From positions 272,090-336,089 of the forward strand of contig BJOX01000288.1 of the NCBI GenBank assembly GCA_009731375.1: a stretch of 64,000 nt of DNA, given 5' to 3'. Both the position numbers and the translations under genes were made by a program. The stretch's first letter is position 1. The number at the start of each line of letters is the position of its first letter. This document shows, piece by piece, positions 52,000-60,940 of the stretch. The DNA comes from Paulinella micropora. Its lineage: Eukaryota; Cercozoa; Imbricatea; Euglyphida. Under the pieces are notes generated by a model that worked only from the letters and a program-made list of their open reading frames with translations, ran no database searches and had not been told where the DNA came from.

Positions 52000-54160
52000 T
52001 TAAGAAACGGCCTCCAGGCCACGATTGGTGAATTTGAGAGTCGTCTGGTCATCGTTGGTCTTGCTCTTCTTGAGAGGGGGTTCGATTATCGTATCGATTT
52101 CGATTGTGTTGCTTCCTGCCACGATAACATTCGCAATCTGGTCGCCTTCGTACGCGTTCGACAGCATCGCGAGATCGACAAGGGTCCTGTTTTGTTCGAG
52201 CACGTATTCTTCTGTCTTGTTGCGGTCGCCGTCTCTCTTCATCTTTCGTCGACCCTTGATAGTGCCACCAAAATTGCTTTGTATCGCCTGACGCAGTCCC
52301 TTGAGAGGAAGATGTGCGGGATCAGCGGCTAATTTCCCTGAAGTAGTATATGATCGTATCTTTGATCCACCCGCTCTGACCGCTGCGCTGGTCAACTCAA
52401 TGATCTTGGCCCTGTTGGCAACCACGTCCTTCTTGGTAAAAGAGACCGTGGATGTCCCGTCCGCGCACAGCCCCGCGTTTTGGATTCCAAGCACCTCGAA
52501 TGCCTGCACCGTCTTCAAAGCAGCCATGTGCCACAGAGGGGTGTCAGCGGTGTTGATGTATTGTCTCTCCCGTAGCTTGTTCCTCTGTTGCATCAAGATT
52601 TCCTCGCTCAGCAGGCCTTTTTTCAGCACGGCTGCAATGTTGTATAGAGGCCGCGTATTCTCAGAGACCAGCTTGAACTCGTCATAAGTAAGGGCCCGCT
52701 GCTTCTCACGACGCTCATCATCCCCTCCCTCTCCGCGGAACAGCTTGAGGGTATGGACCAAAGCAAGCTGGATTTTTTCATAGGCAGACGCCTCGTTGGC
52801 GTCGGTCTTGGCCTTGAGATCCTTGAGGCGCTGGTGGAGCTCGTCGGGTGGACAGTCCTTGAACACATCAAAGGCGTCTTTGAAAAGGTTCTCCCGGTCG
52901 GCCTTGGCCAGTTCCTTGTACTCCTTGAACTCTGCCGCTCCTTCGTCCTGTCCTGCCTCCTCTTCCATGATCAGCTGGAACTGGTGGCGGCCGGCCTGCC
53001 GCTTGAACTCCTCCTCAAACTGCGCCAGCTTCTCGGCCCGTGCGTAAATGTGCAGTTCAGTGAACCAATCAGGCGAAAGGAGCATGGTCCCGTCCTCGTC
53101 AAACGTCTCCTGGAACCTGATCATGCCTTGGTATTGTTTAATATCGGTCTCTCGCTCGCGCAGGTCCCGTCTGGCCTTTTCGAGGCGGTGGCAAAGTGCG
53201 TAGCTGACGTCGGCCTTCATGGGCTTGGGCGGGTACAGCACGTCGACCCGCTCAACTTGCATTTTGCGGAAGCGACCCATCATCTGCATGAGCTGGCGCG
53301 GGCCGCAGCCGTTGCGCGAGGAGGCGTCCACCAGCAGCAGGTGCCATGGCAGCTGCACGTCTGCCCCTACCGAGACCGCGCTAGTAAAAATCAGGACGTC
53401 AAAGTTTTTCAGGAACGTGTCTGGGTCCTGCATAGACTTCTTCAGCGAATCGTCGACGTCGCCGGTAATCAGGACAGCCTTGAGGTCGGGGCGTTCTTTC
53501 TTGATGAGCTGCTCCCAGGCCTCGGCGCAGGCCTTGGTCGCGCACGCGATCGCCGTCTTCTCGCCCGCCTTGGCCGAGGACTTGATCCTGTCAATCAGCT
53601 GCTTGCGGTCTCTCGTTACGTAGAACTTGCGCTTGGTTGGGTTCTGCGTGTAGCGATCGACCCGGATGGCGCTCGGAGAAGTTGCAATGTGCTGCAGCAG
53701 CGCTGGCACGGCCCCGTCGCTCTCGAGGTCCGCGTCCAGCGCCACCACCTTGACGCCCGGCCGGCTGAGCAAAGCGTAGAAGTAGCGCGCGTTACGGCCC
53801 AAGAACTTGCCGTTTGTCTCGCTAGACAACATCTGGTCGACAATAGACCGGGCCTCGTCCATAATCACCAAGTCGAAGCCCTTGACCTTGTGGTCAGACA
53901 GGTTGTGAAGAGATTCGTACTGACAAATGACCCGATCATTTTCCCACCATTTCTTGTCCTTGTAGTGTATAAACCCAAGCCCGTCAAACTGGCCCTTCTG
54001 TACCGCCGCGTGCGAGATGCGCGCAGAGACCACGAGAATGCGAAGTCCCTCGGGCGCTTCTTCCTCAAGCATGCGCCTAACGAGCCTCACCAGCGCGGTG
54101 CTTTTACCACGGCCACAGTGCGCGGCCACAGTGCGCGGCCACGGCAATGACTTGGTCGCA
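52000..54160 (-). CDS. UL9/origin-binding-type SF2 helicase (C-terminal half of a primase-helicase)
   Basis: About 720 codons. Walker A HCGRGKST at the very start, motif II FDLVIMDEARSI, ALDADLESDG, a second RecA-like half with IACATKACAEAWEQL and VLIFTSAVSVGADVQ, and motif VI MQMMGRFRKMQ. This set fits the herpesvirus origin-binding-protein (Herpes_ori_bp) helicases, which in several large viruses are fused to an AEP primase. There is no start codon before Walker A that fits a separate gene: the frame overlaps the end of the primase frame, and a 13-bp tandem duplication at 54111-54136 explains the shift. The C-terminal 350 residues are helical and have extra copies at 50.4-51.7 kb. It would unwind the genome for the primase. 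Confidence 0.75.
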
Positions 54161-55294
54161 ATCATCGAAAATGAGGGGCTTGAGGTAGCCTTCTGGCTCG
54201 TCGTGGTTGTTGAGCCTGACACCAGGGGCCCACATGGACGGTGCCTCCTCGTGCCCTGGTAAACGACCGATCACTGTACCAGCGCAATACGGGTGGGCCT
54301 CCGAGTCGAAACAATGGTAATGCACGTAGCCTTCCCTATCGATTATAAAATAACAATTGTCGCTCTTGTTGTGTTCTCCCTTGATAAGGCATGTCCGGCC
54401 GTGCTCCGGGTCCGTAATGCCCACGTACCTCCCGTCCGACAGGCACTTGACGATGGTGAACATGTCTCCTTTTTGGCGTAGCAGGTCGGTCAAATGACGA
54501 GCGACTGCGTTGTCTCCAAATCTCGAAGAAGGCTTGGTATACTTGCGCTGGCATTTCATGGCTTCCTCCTCGGTGGCCGTATGCGTAATGGGCCTGTACC
54601 ATGCAGGGATGGCGTCCAGCAGGTCCTGCACACAGGCAGGCATGTTCTTGGGCACATCTTCTTCACCCGACAGCTTGGCCGACCCTGGCAAACGGAACAG
54701 CCGGTTGCGAGAGTATATGCCAAAGTCGATAATGTCCTTACCCCCGTGCTTCATCAGCGGGTCGTTGATGAGGCCTTGGGCTAGCCACAGCTTGGCCTTG
54801 ACAAAGTTACCCACTTCCTTATTGTTGGCGAAGACAACCGATGGCACGTGCAAATGGAAGCTGTTCTTGAACGTGTTGTCAGACTGCTTCCGCCCGAAAT
54901 CGAGCAGCTTACAGTCGTGATCCTTTAGCATGGGTAATTCCCCTCGTATGGCCGATAGTATCTTAGCCAGCCGCTGGGGGGTCATGGCATCACGTTTGCC
55001 AGTCACCCATTCAATGTCCATGGCAAGGGCCGATGTCACGTCTTCTACTTCGATTGAGCGATCGATGACATAAAAGGCACGGTTTTCTTCGCCGTAGCCG
55101 CGGTAATACTCGAAAAGTTCATCAATACCCGGAAAGGATGTGTACCACTTGGCCCGGCTGCCTTTTCTGCTTGGGTCCGCCAAGGCCACCGTAATCTTGT
55201 GGCCGAGCGAGTCCGCCCTTTTAAAAGCGGCTGCTTGTGGTTTTTGCTCTCTTGATCCCGTGTACCATACCCGCCCCTTGTAGAAGGTTTCCAT
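54104..55294 (-). CDS. AEP/UL52-type DNA primase (N-terminal half of a primase-helicase)
   Basis: Start at 55294 (METFYKGRVWYTG), 37 bp after a T-rich TTCTTCTG motif. Residues about 90-100 have ALAMDIEW (metal-binding acidic motif of archaeo-eukaryotic primases), about 165 NSFHLHVP (SxH motif), about 210 FGIYSRNRLFRLP. A zinc motif near the end (HNKSDNCYF and HYHCFDSEAHPYC) is that of the herpes UL52 family. It is then cut by the frame change at the 13-bp repeat, 16 codons before its stop. Primer synthesis for DNA replication is the expected role. The first 51 bp are repeated in the right inverted repeat at 63950. Confidence 0.75.
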   Translation of the reverse strand: METFYKGRVWYTGSREQKPQAAAFKRADSLGHKITVALADPSRKGSRAKWYTSFPGIDELFEYYRGYGEENRAFYVIDRSIEVEDVTSALAMDIEWVTGKRDAMTPQRLAKILSAIRGELPMLKDHDCKLLDFGRKQSDNTFKNSFHLHVPSVVFANNKEVGNFVKAKLWLAQGLINDPLMKHGGKDIIDFGIYSRNRLFRLPGSAKLSGEEDVPKNMPACVQDLLDAIPAWYRPITHTATEEEAMKCQRKYTKPSSRFGDNAVARHLTDLLRQKGDMFTIVKCLSDGRYVGITDPEHGRTCLIKGEHNKSDNCYFIIDREGYVHYHCFDSEAHPYCAGTVIGRLPGHEEAPSMWAPGVRLNNHDEPEGYLKPLIFDDCDQVIAVAAHCGRALWPW

Positions 55295-55317
55295 TCCAGA
55301 TATAAAATTCAACGCCC

Positions 55318-55343
55318 AGAAGAAAAAAAATTTTTTTTTCTTC
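55318..55343. promoter_or_regulatory. A/T palindrome between divergent primase and exonuclease
   Basis: AGAAGAAAAAAAA followed by TTTTTTTTTCTTCT is a nearly perfect palindrome centred between two divergent genes, so each gene has the T-rich TTCTTCT motif at about the same distance from its ATG (32-37 bp). A bidirectional promoter is the simplest reading; an origin is also possible. A second copy is at 63899-63925 in the other arm. Confidence 0.6.
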
Positions 55344-55375
55344 TATGGGTAGTGTCACAACAATCAGGCACCGCA

Positions 55376-56254
55376 ATGGCCGTATGTAGCGTTAAGTTTT
55401 GCATTGACCACGATGTCTCGCTGGAGGCGGACCCCGCGGGGCTCTGGGACGTTCTTCAACATTGTCCGTCGATCAAGAGGCATGTCAAGGGTGATACCGC
55501 CCACGCCGAAAGAATCATCAGCAAGCTGAAGCGGGCCGGGTTATGGAAGCGCGTACGAAACAGCGACATCTTGAAGGAGCAGCGGAAAAAGCGACACCTG
55601 GAAACCAAGATTATATGGAACAAAAACAACCGCCAAAAGATTGCAGAAAGACGCGAGCGATATATTGCGGCCACGCTCATTCGCAAGGGGCTTGTCCGGC
55701 CGCCCGCCGATCCTCCGCTCGTGCTGAACGACACGGCCGTGCTCGCGATTGATACAGAAACTACAGGCCTGTCGAGCACCGACGTCCCTATCCAGCTCGG
55801 CTACGTGCTCAGAGTCAACGGCGAGACCAAGATGGAGTGTTGCAAGATCATTCGCTATTATAACCGTATGGTGCGCATCTCGGAAGCGGCCGAAGCCATC
55901 CACGGCATAAGCTGGGAACAGGTGCGCAGCTCACCCCATGACGCGGCCGTAGAAATCGCTACGCTGGCGAAATTGATGCGCGACGTTACGACTGCGGGCG
56001 GCGTCGTCATTGGCCACAACCTGGCTTTCGACTTGCGCATGCTCAAACAGGGCTTGCCTGGCGTCGACCTGGTTGGTCTGAACACCGTCTGTACACTGCA
56101 GCTGGCGCGCAAACTTAGTGGCCAGAAAAAGGGACTCAAGCTGGAACAAGTCTACAGAGAAATCGTACCGGCCGGAGAACGCAAAGACTTTGCCTCGCAC
56201 AACGCCCTGTCGGACGCCAAGATGGCCTTGGCCATCTACAAACATCGGCAGTAA
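55376..56254 (+). CDS. DEDDh 3'-5' exonuclease (DnaQ/RNase T-like)
   Basis: 292 residues from ATG 55376; an in-frame GTG at 55352 gives a longer form that I do not favour. Exo I is AIDTETTG (about residue 124-131), Exo II VIGHNLAFDLRML (about 217-229), Exo III ASHNALSDAKMAL (about 272-284) with the His of the DEDDh type. A 120-residue N-terminal extension is basic (NNRQKIAERRERY) and shares motif order with the protein at 49861. Proofreading, end trimming or nucleotide recycling during replication are possible roles. The right-arm copy is broken, so this is the usable one. Confidence 0.8.
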   Translation: MAVCSVKFCIDHDVSLEADPAGLWDVLQHCPSIKRHVKGDTAHAERIISKLKRAGLWKRVRNSDILKEQRKKRHLETKIIWNKNNRQKIAERRERYIAATLIRKGLVRPPADPPLVLNDTAVLAIDTETTGLSSTDVPIQLGYVLRVNGETKMECCKIIRYYNRMVRISEAAEAIHGISWEQVRSSPHDAAVEIATLAKLMRDVTTAGGVVIGHNLAFDLRMLKQGLPGVDLVGLNTVCTLQLARKLSGQKKGLKLEQVYREIVPAGERKDFASHNALSDAKMALAIYKHRQ

Positions 56255-56305
56255 AAGGAAAAAAAATAAAAAGTTCTTTGTATATACTATTAGCCAATAT
56301 CAGGC

Positions 56306-56689
56306 ATGAAGTACAAGTGTTCGAGACCTGGCTCTGGTAAGAAGGTCGCCCGCTATTGCAGCAGTCGCTGCCAGACAAAACACCGAGAGGTCTGCTCAGC
56401 GAGAAGCGGAGCCAACAACATCGCCCGCTACGTCATGAATAACTTACCCCGCGAGCTGTTGCGGGCGGCGGACCCGGGAGGTGCCGTTTACGTATGGGTA
56501 CCTGACACAGGCAACGGGCCCCTGCGACAGGAAATTGTGATGTTATCACCTGCACAGCTCGCAGACACACCCCGTCATCACGCCGCTCTCCAAGACCTGT
56601 CGCCGTCGCTGGGCACCGGGGTCATTATCGACGTTGAGACCGCGCCGGGTAGGAGTCTGACGACCGTTACTAGAATGCAATTTTTTTAA
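56306..56689 (+). CDS. Small zinc-finger protein in the left inverted repeat
   Basis: 127 residues. The N-terminal 35 carry CSRPGSGKKVARYCSSRC and a following C (HREVC), with a His, like a small MYND/FCS-type zinc site. The rest has no known motif (LRQEIVMLSPAQLADTP, GVIIDVETAP). It follows the exonuclease by 51 bp on the same strand and its 3' end overlaps the helicase fragment. The right-arm copy lacks 13 internal residues but stays open. Function unknown. Confidence 0.55.
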   Translation: MKYKCSRPGSGKKVARYCSSRCQTKHREVCSARSGANNIARYVMNNLPRELLRAADPGGAVYVWVPDTGNGPLRQEIVMLSPAQLADTPRHHAALQDLSPSLGTGVIIDVETAPGRSLTTVTRMQFF

Positions 56690-56880
56690 TTAAAAGAAGA
56701 CTTGAGAGTTCGTTCCACTTACTCTGCCGGACACCGGTTAAGTACAGGAACACTAGGCCAGTGAGCCTGTCCAGGGCGTGACGGTCGTGAGGCGTGCCGG
56801 TAGCAAAGACATCGTCCTTGAGCGCTGACGGTAATAGTGCCCGCGCGCGAGGCAGCAAGGTCCGTAGGTCCGCTAGGTGC
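56670..56880 (-). pseudogene. C-terminal fragment of helicase II in the left arm
   Basis: Encodes LPRARALLPSALKDDVFATG and LDRLTGLVFLYLTGVRQSKW, matching the last 65 residues of the helicase at 60941-62626. It begins where the inverted repeat ends, so it was copied as part of the repeat arm and has no start. Confidence 0.8.
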
Positions 56881-57082
56881 GCGTGCCGATGACTCTAGCG
56901 ATACGCCCGAGTCAAAAAACTTTGAATTTCCTGTTCAGGCCTATCGAATTAAATTTTTCCCGCCAAGAAAATAACTCCTTTCGAAAAACGGGATTTTTTC
57001 GATTAATGGACCGCGCGGTTTCTGAAAGAAAAAGAATTATGTCTCACATATATAACAAGACGATAAAACGAAAGACACCGAA

Positions 57083-58537
57083 ATGTCGTCTGTCGATGAA
57101 CATATAGAACGGACAGCCAAGAGGCAGAAACTGACCAGGGAGTCATGCGAGATTAAAACGCTGCCGAATGGGACCCTAAGGTATAAGTCAAACACAGACA
57201 AGCATTGGCATAATGCCTGTGTCTCTTGCTATCATGACAAGGGTCGAAAAGTGACGCGAGCGTCTTATGATGATTTACAAGGCAGCAGAAAGCGCCTATG
57301 TAAAAAATGCGCAGAGGAACAGGGGATCGAGTTTTTAACATATCATTGTGTATGCCCCCATGAGGGGTGCGAGTATGCCTCGATCATTGGTAACAACCTG
57401 CGTCAACATATGGCAAGTGTCCACGAAGGGAGGAGATATAAATGTCTTGAATGCAGCAAGGCCTTTACCATGGAGTGTAGTCTCAAAAATCACGTCAAGA
57501 ATGTCCATACCAATATAGAAAAACAGCACGCTTGCAAATTCTGTGAGTTCAAAACTAATAAGCGGACTGGTCTCTCACGACATATAAAGGCGCTCCATCT
57601 AAAATTGCGCGAGTACGTTTGTACATACGATGAATGTAAACAGGCGTTCACACAGAAAGGTCATCTACAAGTGCATATCCGTACTCATACTCAAGAGCGT
57701 CCTTACAAGTGCGTGACGTGCGACAAAAGCTTTTCGGAATCGGGCCACCGCGCCCGGCACGAACAATCCCATGAAAAAGCAAAAAACTGGACCTTTCTCT
57801 GTCCATACAATGAGGGTGAGACAGCCCTCCACGTCCCGGGTGAGGACAAGATGGCTTGTATGTTCAACCGCCACCCGACCCGTGAAGCACTGTCCTACCA
57901 CATTCAGTACCGTCATACCAAGAGCGGTCTAGCAGCCGGGAAAAAGACAGAGGATCAAATGGCCGCTTTCCTGACCAAGGAAGGCTACCTATTCGATCGC
58001 GACCGATCCAACTCGATAGCTGTCAATGGATGTATTGACACGGCGCCGATCACGACATCGCGAATCCGCTTTCCAGATTTTCGTATCCTAACTTTCGAGG
58101 AGATGGGTATATTGATGCTTTTGGAGAACGACGAAGGGGCTCATCACGATAAGACGGCCTGCGATTTAGCACGAATGATTGAAGTTAATACCGCACTTCG
58201 CGAAGGATCGTCGGTCGGGGACGAGGGTCACATCGTCTGGATACGCTTTAACCCCCACCTCTTCTATGTCGATGACGAGTTGTTCAACCCGTCACCAGAA
58301 GAACGCTACCAGAAGCTCAAGGAGGTACTCGACGAGATTAAGAGTGGGAAGCTCGCCTTGCACCCGGCGAAAACGTCGATCGTCTACATGTTCTATGACC
58401 GTATTACCGTCGACGATGACGATGGCATGCCGGCCGAACACGAAAAATTGCCGTCCATTTTCGGAAAGGACACAAACAGCCCAGTCAATTTCCCATTTAT
58501 AGATATGCTTAAAGACCTCGTGATTAAAGTTCTATAA
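57083..58537 (+). CDS. C2H2 zinc-finger protein with a putative endonuclease domain
   Basis: 484 residues from ATG 57083. Residues 47-76 form a Cys set (CVSCYHDKG, CKKCAEEQG). Five C2H2 fingers follow at about 88-240 (for example YKCLECSKAFTMECSLKNH, YKCVTCDKSFSESGHRARH). The C-terminal 180 residues have RIRFPDFRILTF, then ILMLLENDEGAHH, then DLARMIEVN and IVWIRFNPHLFY. This order (PDF, E-x-D-E-x-x-H, R-x-N-P) is what I know from a PD-(D/E)XK/Vsr-like nuclease domain of large viruses. Sequence-specific DNA recognition plus cleavage is the likely role. The first gene in the unique segment between the inverted repeats. Confidence 0.65.
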   Translation: MSSVDEHIERTAKRQKLTRESCEIKTLPNGTLRYKSNTDKHWHNACVSCYHDKGRKVTRASYDDLQGSRKRLCKKCAEEQGIEFLTYHCVCPHEGCEYASIIGNNLRQHMASVHEGRRYKCLECSKAFTMECSLKNHVKNVHTNIEKQHACKFCEFKTNKRTGLSRHIKALHLKLREYVCTYDECKQAFTQKGHLQVHIRTHTQERPYKCVTCDKSFSESGHRARHEQSHEKAKNWTFLCPYNEGETALHVPGEDKMACMFNRHPTREALSYHIQYRHTKSGLAAGKKTEDQMAAFLTKEGYLFDRDRSNSIAVNGCIDTAPITTSRIRFPDFRILTFEEMGILMLLENDEGAHHDKTACDLARMIEVNTALREGSSVGDEGHIVWIRFNPHLFYVDDELFNPSPEERYQKLKEVLDEIKSGKLALHPAKTSIVYMFYDRITVDDDDGMPAEHEKLPSIFGKDTNSPVNFPFIDMLKDLVIKVL

Positions 58538-58545
58538 TTAAATTT

Positions 58546-58559
58546 TTTTTCTTCTGTAC
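58546..58559 (+). promoter_or_regulatory. T-rich TTCTTCTG motif before the polymerase gene
   Basis: AATTTTTTTTCTTCTG lies about 17-30 bp before ATG 58575. Similar motifs precede the primase, the exonuclease and helicase II (AAAATCTTCTG at 60910-60920). Probably a shared core promoter of this element. Confidence 0.5.
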
Positions 58560-58574
58560 CGTATTTATAGAAAT

Positions 58575-58910
58575 ATGAAACACGCGTACCACGTCACGCC
58601 AGGCCGAAACGGTCAGCCTGATCGACTAAGCTTGTTCGGTATCGATGGCGCAGAGGTTTTCGACCTGTCGTCTTCCTTCTATGTTGAGGGGGCGCACCCC
58701 GGCGGTGAGCCCATTGATCTGGTACCGACCCGGGCCTCGAACGGCCCCAGGCGTTATACAAAAATGACCTTTCGCGCGCGGGAAGAAATGAGGCATGTCG
58801 CCGAGGCCCACCGCGAACCCTTGGAAGCAGATATACACCCGGTCCTGGCTTTCATGACCGCACGAGGATGGGTACCAAAAGTACCAGCCGGCGTCCGGCT
58901 AGCATACTGA
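58575..58910 (+). CDS. Family B DNA polymerase, N-terminal domain (separate frame)
   Basis: 111 residues. Its last third (ADIHPVLAFMTARGWVPKVP) fits the segment that in delta-type family B polymerases stands just before the exonuclease domain (a fold with ...FM...G...W-V-x-V-P). The following exonuclease-polymerase frame begins inside this one with a 43-bp overlap, one base back. So this is best read as the N-terminus of the same polymerase, parted by a frameshift, real, programmed or technical. The ATG is 17 bp after the T-rich motif, while no such motif precedes 58868. Confidence 0.6.
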   Translation: MKHAYHVTPGRNGQPDRLSLFGIDGAEVFDLSSSFYVEGAHPGGEPIDLVPTRASNGPRRYTKMTFRAREEMRHVAEAHREPLEADIHPVLAFMTARGWVPKVPAGVRLAY

Positions 58911-60910
58911 GTTTCGATATAGAGACCTTCACCCCGTTACCCGGCGCCTTCCCTAATCCAGCTCGCCCGACCGACAAGGTTATTTGTATTGGCTCGGTCT
59001 TTCGTGGGCGCGACGGGGCTGTTAGAAGGGCTGTTTTCCACTTGAACAAATGCGAGCGCGAGACGGGGTCCGCGGTCGAGTGCAAGGACGAACAGGACCT
59101 CCTGCTCCAGTGGCAGAGCTTCGTCCAGGCCAACGACCCCGATATACTGCTCTCGTACAATGGTCATAATTTCGATGAGCGATATCTCTCTGCGCGCGGC
59201 GGAAGACGCTTCGGCTACCTCTCGCGCCTCCCTGGCTACAAGTGTACGATCACTGACCGGCGCTGGCGGCAAGTCCCGGGTAGAATAGACCTGGACCTCT
59301 TTGCGTACGTGAAGCAGAGCCAACTCAAGTTCCGTGATTACCGCTTAGATACGGTCGCCCGTGATATCCTGAGGAGGACACAAGGCAAAACGGGGCTAGA
59401 AATTAGGGAAATGTTTTCTTTATTCGAGCAAGGCCGGATGTCGGCGGTAGTTGAGTATTGTCTACAAGACTGTGAGCTGGTAGTCGAGCTATACGATAAG
59501 CTCGGCGTTGACGCGGCCGACAACGCACTTGCGGAGGTAACACATGTGTTCCGCCAGGACCTTCACACTCGCGGCGTCTCTTTTCGCGTCTTGAGCCATT
59601 TTTATGCCGAGGCCAAAGCCCGTGGGATGGTGATGGCGCGAGCCAAGGACGGCGACCGCCTACAAGGGGACGAGAAATATGTAGGGGCGTTCGTCATGCA
59701 GCCGAAAGTAACGGGGCTCATCGACCACGTGCTGACACTGGACTTTCCGTCACTCTATCCCTCGATCATGATCGCCTACAACATCTGCAGCTCTACCATC
59801 GTAGAGCGCGACCCTGCTGGTCGCTATCTCGACCTGTTTTTACCAAGCGCTAGAAGGGCCTGTTTCCGCCAGGATGTGCCTGGGTTAGTATCGACAATCG
59901 TCAAGAACCTGCTCGAGGCACGTAAGAGGACCAAACAGCAGCTGAAGACAGCCACTTCCGATATCGAGCGCACTGTACTGAACGCGCGCCAGATGGCCGA
60001 GAAGGTATGCGCGAACGCGGCTTACGGCTTCTTCGGTCTAAAGAGTTCGATGTACGGGATGGTGGTGGTGGCCGAAGCAATCACTACACTCGGACAACAG
60101 ACGATCAAAAAAGCAATCGAAATCGCAGAGAGTTCCTTTCCGGGCCTGTCAGTCGTGTACACCGACACGGACAGTTTGTTTTGTCACTTCACCCCCAGGC
60201 CATCTTCGCGGGAAGAACTGTTTGCTTTGGGCAAGAAGGTGGCACAGGCCGTGAATAGCCAGCTACCTTCTCCCATTTCACTCGAGGTGGAAAAGACAAT
60301 CGAGCCTTTCCTGATCTCCAGTAAGAAAATGTATAGCGGATGGGCCTTTGGCTCCCCTTCTGAAGATAGCAAGAGTTTGCTAGTCAAGGGGATGCGCTCA
60401 ACCCGCCGTGACGGGGCGCCGTACTTTGACAAGCTCTATTCGGAGCTGCTCAAAATGATGCTGGCTAGAGAGCCGACCTCGCTGTGCCTGGCCCTTATCA
60501 AGACCAGCCTAGACAAGATCATGGGGCCGGCCAGCCTGCTGTGCTACGAGGACTTTGTGCTGACCACAACCCTCGGTGAAAGTTACAAAAAGGCCGAAAC
60601 GAGCGTGGCCGTCGTTGTATCCCGGCAAATGGAACCGCCGCCGCTGCCCGGCGACCGCTTGCGCTACGTTATGCAGAAGACTGGCTCGCTCAAACAAACC
60701 AAGAAGTTTAGACAAGTGTTAGCAGCGGACAAGGGAAGCGTGAACAAACTCGATCTGGCCGCCTATGTCCGAGCAAGCAAGCCGAGCTTGGTGTCACTGC
60801 TGTCGCTCGTGGGCGGCGACTGTGGACAACTGCTAGATTCATACATAGAGAAACTAGCGCCGCGGTCGGCTGGCTTTACCAAAGGCATCGATTCGTTCTT
60901 TAAAAAATAA
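58868..60910 (+). CDS. Family B DNA polymerase, exonuclease and polymerase domains
   Basis: 680 residues. Exo I SFDIETF (about 15-21), Exo II LLSYNGHNFDERYL (about 93-106), Exo III YCLQDCEL (about 197-204). Polymerase motif A LDFPSLYPSIM (about 291-301), motif B region ARQMAEKVCANAAYGFFG (about 361-378, a KxxxNxxYG variant), motif C YTDTDSLF (about 430-437). All catalytic acidic residues are present. The C-terminus ends in KGIDSFFKK, a form like a PIP-box clamp-binding peptide (Q-like position, I, F-F). With the preceding 58575 frame, total size would be about 780 residues, short for the delta group. Replicative polymerase of the virus-like element. Confidence 0.85.
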   Translation: MGTKSTSRRPASILSFDIETFTPLPGAFPNPARPTDKVICIGSVFRGRDGAVRRAVFHLNKCERETGSAVECKDEQDLLLQWQSFVQANDPDILLSYNGHNFDERYLSARGGRRFGYLSRLPGYKCTITDRRWRQVPGRIDLDLFAYVKQSQLKFRDYRLDTVARDILRRTQGKTGLEIREMFSLFEQGRMSAVVEYCLQDCELVVELYDKLGVDAADNALAEVTHVFRQDLHTRGVSFRVLSHFYAEAKARGMVMARAKDGDRLQGDEKYVGAFVMQPKVTGLIDHVLTLDFPSLYPSIMIAYNICSSTIVERDPAGRYLDLFLPSARRACFRQDVPGLVSTIVKNLLEARKRTKQQLKTATSDIERTVLNARQMAEKVCANAAYGFFGLKSSMYGMVVVAEAITTLGQQTIKKAIEIAESSFPGLSVVYTDTDSLFCHFTPRPSSREELFALGKKVAQAVNSQLPSPISLEVEKTIEPFLISSKKMYSGWAFGSPSEDSKSLLVKGMRSTRRDGAPYFDKLYSELLKMMLAREPTSLCLALIKTSLDKIMGPASLLCYEDFVLTTTLGESYKKAETSVAVVVSRQMEPPPLPGDRLRYVMQKTGSLKQTKKFRQVLAADKGSVNKLDLAAYVRASKPSLVSLLSLVGGDCGQLLDSYIEKLAPRSAGFTKGIDSFFKK

Positions 60911-60940
60911 AATCTTCTGTTTGTGCATATTTCAAGAAAT

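Larger units (their letters stand above)
55244..56890 (+). repeat. Large inverted repeat, left arm
   Basis: Reverse complement of 62405-64000, containing the primase start, the A/T palindrome, the exonuclease, the 127-residue gene and a helicase C-terminal fragment. Identity is high but the arms differ by a 39-bp gap, a 17-to-4-bp replacement and substitutions. The inner end near 56890 is sharp. The outer end is set only by the window edge at the other arm. Confidence 0.9.

Noticed and set aside
52753-54150. 465-residue plus-strand open frame
   Set aside because: It is the complement of the helicase, GC-rich with biased codons; no motifs, and the minus strand has full helicase motifs.
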